From Phytohabitans rumicis (GTDB taxonomy: Bacteria; Actinomycetota; Actinomycetes; Mycobacteriales; Micromonosporaceae), in assembly GCF_011764445.1 (NCBI RefSeq), contig NZ_BLPG01000001.1, positions 7,829,001 through 7,893,000 on the forward strand: a stretch of DNA of 64,000 nt. The letters are read 5' to 3'. Below, one piece after another: positions 56,791-64,000 of this stretch. Every line of letters begins with the position of its first letter. Position 1 is the first letter of the stretch. The position numbers were made by a program, and so were the translations under genes. The notes beneath the pieces were generated by a model. The model did not search any database. It was not told the origin of the DNA and was given only the letters and a program-made list of their open reading frames with translations.

Positions 56791-58763
56791 ATGACTGCCA
56801 CCGCAGCTACCGCGGCGACTGTCCTGCCCATCCGCGGCCGGCTCCGGCCGCTCGGGTTGGGTGACGTCCGGATCACGGGCGGATTCTGGGCCGAGCGCCA
56901 AGAAGTCAACGCTGTCGCGACCCTGGCGCACATCGAGCACTGGCTCGAACGCGAAGGCTGGATCCGAAACTTCGACCTCGCCGTGCGAGGTGGCCTCGCC
57001 CAGGAACGCCGCGGGCGCGAGTTCTCCGACTCGGAGGTCTACAAGTACCTCGAAGCGCTGGCGTGGGAGATCGGCCGGAACGGCGACGCGGGGCTCGAAT
57101 CGCGGTTTCGCGCCGTCGTGCGGCGGGTGGCCGCGGCGCAGGAGCCGGACGGGTACCTCAACACCAAATTCGGCCGCTCGGGGCAGGCACCGCGCTGGTC
57201 CGACCTCGAATGGGGCCACGAGCTCTACTGCGTCGGTCACCTGCTGCAGGCCGCGGTGGCCCGGGCCCGCACGCGTCCCGGCGCGGACGACGGGCTGCTG
57301 GAGGTCGCCCGCCGGGCCGCCGACAACGTGTGCGAGACGTTCGGACCCGACGGCATCGACGGACTCTGCGGGCACGCGGGGATCGAGGCCGCGCTGGTGG
57401 AGTTCGCCCGGACCACCGACGACGACCGCTACCTGGCCCAGGCCGCGCTCTTCGTCGACCGGCGGGGCCACGGCCGGCTCAGCGACGTGGAGTTCGGCCG
57501 GGAGTACTTCCAGGACGAGCAGCCGGTCCGGCAGGCGACCGTCCTACGTGGACACGCGGTGCGGGCGAACTACCTCGCCGCCGGCGCGGTCGACGTCGCG
57601 GTCGAGCAGAAGGACGCCGGCCTGCTGGACGCGGTGCGCAACCAGTGGCAGAACGCGGTGACGCGGCGCACGTACATCACCGGCGGGCAGGGCTCCCGGC
57701 ACCAGGACGAGGCGTTCGGCGGCGACTGGGTGCTGCCGCCCGACCGCGCGTACTCCGAGACCTGCGCCGGCATCGGCTCCGTGATGGTCGCGTGGCGGCT
57801 GCTGCTGGCCGACGGTGACCCCCGGTACGCCGACCTCATCGAGCGGACGCTCTTCAACGTCGTGGCGACCTCGCCGTCGGCGGACGGGCGGAGCTTCTTC
57901 TACGCCAACACCCTGCACCGCCGCGAGGTCGGCACCCTGCCCGACGCCGACCGGCCCAGCCTGCGCGCGGCGGCCTCGTTGCGGGCGCCCTGGTTCGAGG
58001 TCTCCTGCTGCCCGACCAACGTCGCCCGCACGCTGGCCAGCCTGACCGCGTACGTGGCCACGTCCGACGACGACGGCCTGCAGTTGCACCAGTACATGCC
58101 CGGCACGATCGAACACCGCCGCGCCGACGGGCGCGAGCTGCGCGTGACGGTGACGGCCGACTACCCCACGACGGGGAGATCCGGGTACGTATCGAGGGCG
58201 ACGAAACTGCCTGCGACACTGATGTTCCTTGGTCGCTGTCGTTGCGGGTACCCGGATGGGCGGCCCAGGGCGCGACGGTGACCGTCGACGGGCATACCCG
58301 GCCGGTCGGTCCGGGCTACGTCACCGAACAGCGGATCTGGCGGCCCGGCGACGAGGTCGTGCTGTCGCTGCCGATGGCGCCCCGGTTCACCTACCCCGAC
58401 CCGCGCATCGACGCGGTCCGCGGCTGCGTCGCGGTGGAGCGCGGCCCGGTGGTGCTGGCCCTGGAGTCCGTGGACGTCGACGGTGTCGATAGCGTCGACG
58501 AACTCCGCGTCGACACCGGCCGCCCGCCCCGGCTGTCCGCCGGCCGGGTGACCGTCAGCCTGCGGCGCGTGCACCCGAATGACCACGACTGGCCATATAG
58601 GACGGACGAGGCCGAGTCGGTGCCCGCATTGGGCGAGGAACTGGACGAGGTGGCGCTGGTGGCGTACCACGCATGGGCCAATCGCGGGCCCTCGACGATG
58701 CGCGTCTGGCTCCCCACAACAGCAGATCGCCGTACCCCCGACCTCAAGGAGGAAGCGAGATGA
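56791..58763 (+). CDS. GH127 beta-L-arabinofuranosidase (apparent frameshift)
   Basis: ATG 56791, three bases after the permease stop. Restored length about 657 residues, close to the 658 of Bifidobacterium HypBA1. The active-site set known for GH127 is visible: E323-x-C325 in AYSETCAGIG and C406-C407 in FEVSCCPTNVART, which correspond to the zinc-bound cysteines, glutamate and nucleophilic cysteine of HypBA1. The frame is lost in the GGGG run at 58173-58176; one more G gives GEIRVRIEGDETACDTDVPW and the C-terminal beta domain. No signal peptide, so it acts on imported oligosaccharides. It overlaps the next gene as ATGA. Confidence 0.9.
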
Positions 58764-61700
58764 TTCCGAGACGCGTGCGGAGGGTGCCCGTGTGGGCCGC
58801 TCTCACCACGCTTTTGGTGGGAGGAGTGGTCGGCATGCCCTCCGCCGCTCACGCCGCCGGTCCGGTACTGCCCGGCAACGAGGGTGACGTAGGTGTCTAC
58901 ACCGACGGCCTGAGCCACGTCATGGACATCGGCGACCCGGTCTACGCCAACGCCGGGGACGTCGCCAACCAGCTCAAGCCCGGCGTGCCGTTCACCGCGG
59001 GCAACATGCATCAGTCCATTTTCGACAAGGACCTGGCCGCTGGCGGCACGGACTACTATCTCGACCGCGTCCTGGGCGTCTCGGGCACGATCGGGTCCGC
59101 GGTGCTGATGACCCGGGGCCGCTCCCTGTACATGCGCGGCGCGAGCAACAACAACTTCACCGTCATGGGTTTCGCCGGCAGCGCGTACGTCGGTGGCCCC
59201 AACAACCTCGGCAACCTGTACACCGTCACGGTGCCCGGCCAGACGGTCACCGAAGTTAACGCTAACAGGTTCAACGCGCCGAGCCACGCCAAGAGCCGGT
59301 ACACGATCGGCACCACCGGTGTCACCGCCAACCTGACCAAGTTCATCACCTACGACAACGTCGCGGTCACCGCCATCACCTTCACCAACCCCGGCGCCGC
59401 ACCGGCGACGTTCACCGTCCGGGCCGCCTCGCCGCTGGCGACCCAGGCCGGCCAGGGCGCGGCCGAGCTCACCGGCACCCGCGTCATCACCAGCGGCGCC
59501 AACAACGGCACCATCGACACGGCGTGGGACACGATCCGCACCAGCCTGACCGGGGCGGGCTTCACCCGTACCGGCACCAACCTCGACCGTGAGGTCACCG
59601 TGGCCGCCGGCGGCTCGGTGTCGCTGTCGGTCGTCGGCGCGGTCTCCTCGGCCACGCTGCCGAAGACCGTGCAGAGCTACCAGGAGTACGCCCAACTGGC
59701 GCCGGCCGAGGCGGTACGCACCGGCGTCACCGCGTTCAACAGTCGCTGGGCCCAGGACGTCCCCTACATCAACGTGCCCGACCCCGCACTGGAAAAGGCC
59801 ATCGTGTACCGCTGGTGGGGCGAGCGCTACAACAGCCTCGACGCCAACGCGACCGGCCACGTCTACCAGTACCCGACGACGATCGAGGGCGTAAACCTCT
59901 ACCAGAACGCCGTGGCGCTGACCCAGCCGATGCACCTGCAGGACACCAAGTGGCTGCGCACGCCCTACCTGCCGTACGGCCAGATCCTCAACATCGGTGA
60001 GCTGTCCGGCTCCTCGGCGTTCCTGGACAGCCCCGGCCACACCAGCTGGAACAACCACTACTCGCAGTACATCGGCACGGCCGGGCTCGAGGCGTACAAC
60101 GTGCACGGCGGTGGCAAGGAGATCGCCGGAAAGTTCGCCCACTACTTCGAGGGCGACGGCGTCGGCCAGCTCGAACACTACGACGGCAACGACGACAAGC
60201 TCATCGCCTACGACACCAACTTCATGCCGGGCAACGACGCCGACGCCATCACCTTCGGCTTCCCGAAGGCGAACGCCGGCGCACCCGGCGCGCGGACGAT
60301 CGAACGCCCCGAGTCGGCGTACGTGTGGGGCGCGCTCGACGCCGCCCGGCAGCTCTACCAGATCTCCGGCGCGGATCAGTCCAAGGTGGACCAGATGGCG
60401 GCCGGGGCGAACGGCGTCCGGGACGCGATCCTCGGTCGACTGTGGAGCACCGACACCCGGATGTTCCTGGCCGGTACGTCGCACGGGGCGACGAGCGCGG
60501 CCAGCTCCAACGGCCGGGCCAACCCGCTGCCCGAGTCGGCCCGCGACCTGATCCCGGCGAAGGAGTCGAACCTCTACGACGTCTACGCCCAGAACCTCAT
60601 CCCGTTCGACCAGTGGCAGACCTACGTCGACGGGTTCCGCTTCCTGACCTACGGCGACAACTTCCCGATCTTCCCGTTCTACACCGCGAACCAGTACGAC
60701 CGGGCCGCCTACGGGATCGGCGGCTCCAACAACTTCTCCAACATCAACTTCACCGTGCAGTACCGCGGCGTCCGCTCGGCGCTGCGCCACTACGACCCGG
60801 GCCAGAAGTACATCACCCCGGCGTACGCCAAGCGGCTGCTGGACTGGATGGCCTGGAGCGTCTACCCGGGCGCGGACATGCGGGTCGCGAACCAGGCGGA
60901 GTACTACTCCAACTGGAACCCGACCACCAAGACGTACAACCGCAACAACCCGAACCACATCATGCTCGGGAACCAGAACTACATCTTCGTCGAGGACATG
61001 GCGGGCATCCAGCCGCGCTCCGACGACAAGATCGAGCTGTGGCCGATCACGTTCGGCTACGACCACTTCATGGTCAACAACCTGCGCTACCACGGGCAGG
61101 ACGTCACGATCGTCTGGGACCCGGACGGCAGCAAGTACGGCCTGGGCGCGGGCTACAGCCTCTTCCTCAACGGTGAGCGGAAGGTCAGCACCGACAAGCT
61201 CGGCAAGTTCACCTACGACCCGACGACCAACCAGGTCCAGGCGGAGGACGGCCTGACCGTCACCTTCACCGCGGCGACCGGGAGTGACTTCCCGAGCGCG
61301 GTGGACACGCCGATCCAGGACGAGCGGGTCGTCGAGTACCTCAAGACGGCCGGCATCGACCTGACCGAGGACGCGCCGAACCTGGCCGCGGGCGCCAACC
61401 TCAGCTCGTCGTACACCCAGCAGGGCGTGCGTCCGACACCGTGGCGGCAGTTCCACACGCCGGGGTGGAGCACGTCCACGATGAACTACACGCCCGGCGC
61501 CATCAACGAGACCGAGCGGCCGGTGTCGCTGGCCGCGGTCACCGACGGCGTCACCGCCAACGAGCCGTACTGGGGCAACTACGGCACGACCGAGAAGAAC
61601 GGCTACGTCGAGCTCGACCTCGGCTCGGCCAAGTCGTTCGACAACGTGAAGGTGACGTTCGTCAGCGACCGCCAGGCCGGCGGCTACCGCGAGCCGGCGC

Positions 61701-63493
61701 GCTGGTGGGTCCAGGTGCCGAACGGCAGCGGCGGCTGGAAGGAAGTACCGGGCCAGTTCAAGAACCCGACGGTCACGTCGGCGAAGTTCAACGAGGCGCT
61801 CTTCGGCACCGTGACGTCGAACAAGGTGCGGATCGCGTTCACGAACAACCCGACGTACTTCACCGCGATCGCCGAGATCCAGGTGTTCAACTCCGGCCGG
61901 GACGTGCCACCGGTCTCCAACCAGGCGCCGGTCGTCACCGCCGCGCGCGACGCCACGGCGGACGGCAACCTGTCCACCCGGCTGGTCGGCACGGCGACCG
62001 ACGACGGCATCCCGTACGACAGCGAGCTGACCCTCGGCTGGGAGACCGTCTCGGCGCCGCAGGGCGCGGGCGTCATCTTCGCCGACCCGAAGGCGCTGTC
62101 CACCCGGGTGACCGGCACGGTCGCCGGCGACTACGTGTTCCGGTTCTTCGCCGACGACGGGGAGAGGCGGACCGAGGCGACCGTGGCGGCGACCCTCGCC
62201 AAGAAGGACGTGGTCGCGGAGTTCGGCTCCTCGGCGGCGGTCACCACCAGCGGCAGCGCGCCGTGGGAGAACCCGCTACGGGTCAACGAGGCCACCACCC
62301 CGGCCAGCTCGAGCCCGGGCGCCGGGAACGGCTGGGGCACCTGGGGCCAGACGCAGAACGGCACCACGCCGGAGACGGAGGCGTGGATCCAGTACCGGTG
62401 GAACTCGCCGGTGCGACTGTCCTCGACGGACATCTACTGGTACGACGACAACGGCGGCACCCGCCGGCCCAACGCCGACACGTACGTCGTCGAAAGCTCG
62501 ACGGACGGCGCCACCTGGACCCCTGTCGCGCTGACCGGCGGGTCGGCGTACGCCGGCGGCCTGAACACCAACGCCTACAACCGACTCACCTTCGAACCGA
62601 TCATGACCAGCTACCTGCGCGTCCGCATCTGGGGCGTGATGACCGGCGGCGCGGGCACGGGTGTGCTGCGCTGGCGGGCCAACGGCGAGACCGTCGACTC
62701 GGTGCGCTCGCCGGTGCTGATCCGGACCACCGTGGGCCAGGTGCCCACCCTGCCGAGCGAGCTCGACGGCGTGTACGCCAGCGGCGCCCGCGGCAAGATC
62801 GGCTTCCGGTGGCAGCAGATCACCCCAGAGATGGTCGCCGAGCCCAATGTGGACCCGTTCGTGGTATACGGCACGAACGACGCCTACGGCCTGATCGCCG
62901 AGGCACGAATCTATGTGCGGCCAGAGACGGCCCCGGGCGGAATCTCGATCCAGGGCGCCGAGTCGTTCCAGCAGAGCGTCGATGTGGGGGAGTTGCCAGG
63001 GTTGCCGGACAAGGTGGAGGTGTCCTACAACGACGGCTCCCGGGACAACCAGGCGATCGGCGTCGACTGGCAGTTCGACCCGAACATCGTCAACACACCC
63101 GGGCGCTACACCGTCATCGGCAAGCTCATCCTGCCCGACTACGTCAGCCAGGCCGGCACTACGCAGACCACGCTGACGCTGACCGTGGGCGACGGTGGCC
63201 CGGCGTGGGACGTCACGGTGCAGGCGCGCTCGCAGTGCATCGGCGGCAACGCCTACGTCTCCGTCAACGCGCGCAACGACGAGGACGTGCCGCTCACCAT
63301 CGAGCTGGTCACGCCGTACGGGTCGCGGACCTTCCCCGGGGTCCTGCCCGGCAAGTCCGCGTACCAGGCGTTCAACGCCCGCGCCAAGACGATCCCGGCC
63401 GGCACTGCCACGGTGAAGGTCTCCGGAACCGTCAACGAGCAGCCGGTGACCGCGCAGATCACCGCGGCGTACGCGGCGATCACCTGCGGCTAG
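58760..63493 (+). CDS. Giant secreted (alpha/alpha)6-type glycoside hydrolase with discoidin and Ig-like modules
   Basis: 1577 residues; ATG 58760 with AAGGAGG upstream. A signal peptide ends near residue 33 (PSAAHA-AG). An N-terminal beta-sandwich (about 35-330) precedes a helical, MGH1/trehalase-like catalytic region (about 340-800; GERYNSLDANATGHVYQYPTTIEGVNLYQN, RPESAYVWGALDAARQLYQISG). Then come a F5/8C-like domain (about 875-1045), a PKD/Ig-like domain, a second F5/8C-like domain (about 1155-1310), two bacterial Ig-like domains (about 1320-1475) and a C-terminal beta domain. The enzyme family is not certain; plant-arabinan side-chain removal fits the context. Confidence 0.78.
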   Translation: MIPRRVRRVPVWAALTTLLVGGVVGMPSAAHAAGPVLPGNEGDVGVYTDGLSHVMDIGDPVYANAGDVANQLKPGVPFTAGNMHQSIFDKDLAAGGTDYYLDRVLGVSGTIGSAVLMTRGRSLYMRGASNNNFTVMGFAGSAYVGGPNNLGNLYTVTVPGQTVTEVNANRFNAPSHAKSRYTIGTTGVTANLTKFITYDNVAVTAITFTNPGAAPATFTVRAASPLATQAGQGAAELTGTRVITSGANNGTIDTAWDTIRTSLTGAGFTRTGTNLDREVTVAAGGSVSLSVVGAVSSATLPKTVQSYQEYAQLAPAEAVRTGVTAFNSRWAQDVPYINVPDPALEKAIVYRWWGERYNSLDANATGHVYQYPTTIEGVNLYQNAVALTQPMHLQDTKWLRTPYLPYGQILNIGELSGSSAFLDSPGHTSWNNHYSQYIGTAGLEAYNVHGGGKEIAGKFAHYFEGDGVGQLEHYDGNDDKLIAYDTNFMPGNDADAITFGFPKANAGAPGARTIERPESAYVWGALDAARQLYQISGADQSKVDQMAAGANGVRDAILGRLWSTDTRMFLAGTSHGATSAASSNGRANPLPESARDLIPAKESNLYDVYAQNLIPFDQWQTYVDGFRFLTYGDNFPIFPFYTANQYDRAAYGIGGSNNFSNINFTVQYRGVRSALRHYDPGQKYITPAYAKRLLDWMAWSVYPGADMRVANQAEYYSNWNPTTKTYNRNNPNHIMLGNQNYIFVEDMAGIQPRSDDKIELWPITFGYDHFMVNNLRYHGQDVTIVWDPDGSKYGLGAGYSLFLNGERKVSTDKLGKFTYDPTTNQVQAEDGLTVTFTAATGSDFPSAVDTPIQDERVVEYLKTAGIDLTEDAPNLAAGANLSSSYTQQGVRPTPWRQFHTPGWSTSTMNYTPGAINETERPVSLAAVTDGVTANEPYWGNYGTTEKNGYVELDLGSAKSFDNVKVTFVSDRQAGGYREPARWWVQVPNGSGGWKEVPGQFKNPTVTSAKFNEALFGTVTSNKVRIAFTNNPTYFTAIAEIQVFNSGRDVPPVSNQAPVVTAARDATADGNLSTRLVGTATDDGIPYDSELTLGWETVSAPQGAGVIFADPKALSTRVTGTVAGDYVFRFFADDGERRTEATVAATLAKKDVVAEFGSSAAVTTSGSAPWENPLRVNEATTPASSSPGAGNGWGTWGQTQNGTTPETEAWIQYRWNSPVRLSSTDIYWYDDNGGTRRPNADTYVVESSTDGATWTPVALTGGSAYAGGLNTNAYNRLTFEPIMTSYLRVRIWGVMTGGAGTGVLRWRANGETVDSVRSPVLIRTTVGQVPTLPSELDGVYASGARGKIGFRWQQITPEMVAEPNVDPFVVYGTNDAYGLIAEARIYVRPETAPGGISIQGAESFQQSVDVGELPGLPDKVEVSYNDGSRDNQAIGVDWQFDPNIVNTPGRYTVIGKLILPDYVSQAGTTQTTLTLTVGDGGPAWDVTVQARSQCIGGNAYVSVNARNDEDVPLTIELVTPYGSRTFPGVLPGKSAYQAFNARAKTIPAGTATVKVSGTVNEQPVTAQITAAYAAITCG

Positions 63494-63514
63494 CCAGGGT
63501 TAGGAGACCGACAC

Positions 63515-64000
63515 GTGAAAATCAGCATGAGACGAAGGGCGGCCGCCGTCACGGCGGCCGCCGGGCTCCTCGCCGGCGCCCTGGTGGGCGCCGGCACGCC
63601 GGCCTACGCCGCCGACCCGATCACCTTCACCAACACCGTCAACCCCATCCTCGGCGACGGCAGCTACTACTCGGCCGACCCGGCGCCGCTCGTCGTGCCG
63701 GCCGGCGCCCCCGGCAACGACAGCGGAAGCGACCAGCTCTACGTCTACACCGGACATGACGAGGCCGGACCGTCCACAAACGACTTCATCATGAACGAGT
63801 GGGGCGCGTTCCGCACCACGGACGTGCAAGCGGGACAGTGGACCCACTACCCGTCGTTGATGCGCCCGGAGCAGGTCTTCGCCTGGGCGACCGCGGGACG
63901 CGCGTACGCCGGCCAGGTGGTCCGGGGCGTCGACGGCCGCTACTACTGGTACGTGCCGATCAACGAGCGGGACAGCCCGGCGGCCGACAAGTTCGCGATC
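63515..64000 (+). CDS. Secreted GH43-family arabinosidase/xylosidase, N-terminal part
   Basis: GTG 63515 with AGGAG upstream; runs off the window after about 162 residues. A signal peptide (RRRAAAVTAAAGLLAGALVGAGTPAYA) is followed by FTNTVNPILGDGSYYSADPAPLVV, the typical GH43 opening with the catalytic-base aspartate in SADPAPL, and LYVYTGHDEAG and YYWYVPI blades of the five-bladed propeller. Candidate activities are arabinofuranosidase, endo-arabinanase or xylosidase. It is separated by 21 bases from the previous gene and is probably in the same operon. Confidence 0.88.
   Translation, partial: MKISMRRRAAAVTAAAGLLAGALVGAGTPAYAADPITFTNTVNPILGDGSYYSADPAPLVVPAGAPGNDSGSDQLYVYTGHDEAGPSTNDFIMNEWGAFRTTDVQAGQWTHYPSLMRPEQVFAWATAGRAYAGQVVRGVDGRYYWYVPINERDSPAADKFAI

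Noticed and set aside
58391-61456. A 1021-codon open frame on the minus strand across GH127 and the giant hydrolase
   Set aside because: It crosses two real genes and an ATGA junction on the other strand; Val/Arg/Gly-rich and domain-free.
1-64000. CRISPR array, prophage, transposon or biosynthetic cluster
   Set aside because: I saw no regularly spaced direct repeats, cas genes, transposase/integrase motifs, phage structural genes, or PKS/NRPS/terpene genes on either strand.
1-64000. tRNA or rRNA genes
   Set aside because: No TTCRANNC T-loop next to a plausible acceptor stem and no rRNA-like sequence was noticed in the gaps; a tRNA scan could still find one I missed.

Overview
The window is very GC-rich DNA with frequent GTG starts, several genes that appear to be translated without a leader, many secreted multidomain proteins and regulators typical of mycelial actinomycetes. 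I infer a soil or plant-associated actinomycete, most likely Micromonosporaceae (Actinoplanes/Micromonospora/Dactylosporangium-like); the genus is a guess. I saw no tRNA, rRNA, CRISPR array, transposase or phage gene.

Layout. (1) About 1-9520: a sugar-utilisation locus with a LacI-type repressor, a lipoprotein solute-binding protein, two MalF/MalG-type permeases, an intracellular (alpha/alpha)6-type glucosidase and a large secreted clan GH-A hydrolase with LamG and CBM6/35-like modules. A strong promoter followed by tandem LacI operators drives it. (2) 9530-13112: small and decaying genes (a two-helix membrane protein, a zinc-ribbon peptide, a PI-PLC-like secreted phospholipase, a zinc-ribbon hypothetical, a Nudix hydrolase and the scar of an ArsR/methyltransferase pair), with REP-like palindromes. 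(3) 13243-38749: two paralogous pairs, each a secreted DNRLRE/LamG protein followed by a giant RHS/YD-repeat protein with its own C-terminal tip. Between the pairs lie a MacB/LolD-type ABC exporter and an NB-ARC/TPR regulator. (4) 38916-52394: LemA/DUF2207 membrane pair, a BspA-type leucine-rich-repeat lipoprotein, a PhyH dioxygenase with a small partner and a divergent AraC regulator, a PadR regulator with a membrane protein, a MocR regulator divergent from an EamA exporter, a secreted CBM2 protein, and a compact XRE-ImmA / 57-aa / PIN operon. (5) 52467-64000: a second sugar locus for L-arabinose-containing plant glycans, with a LacI repressor, binding protein, two permeases, a GH127 beta-L-arabinofuranosidase, a giant secreted hydrolase and the start of a GH43 enzyme. 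A clear operator precedes both the repressor gene and the transporter operon.

Both sugar importers lack an ABC ATPase gene and presumably share one encoded elsewhere (MsiK-like; inference). In each locus secreted enzymes would release oligosaccharides, the importer would take them up, the intracellular hydrolase would cleave them, and the LacI protein would sense the product.

Caution: at least ten genes carry apparent frameshifts. Each is repaired by restoring one base, usually in a short G or C run, and every case has the polarity of a missing base. This pattern looks like homopolymer undercalling in the assembly rather than gene decay, so I annotate these genes across the break. The clear biological decay is the ArsR/methyltransferase scar at 12754-13111. 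The most unusual biology is the pair of LamG+RHS modules, one ending in a lower-GC lysozyme-like tip, neither with an evident immunity gene.
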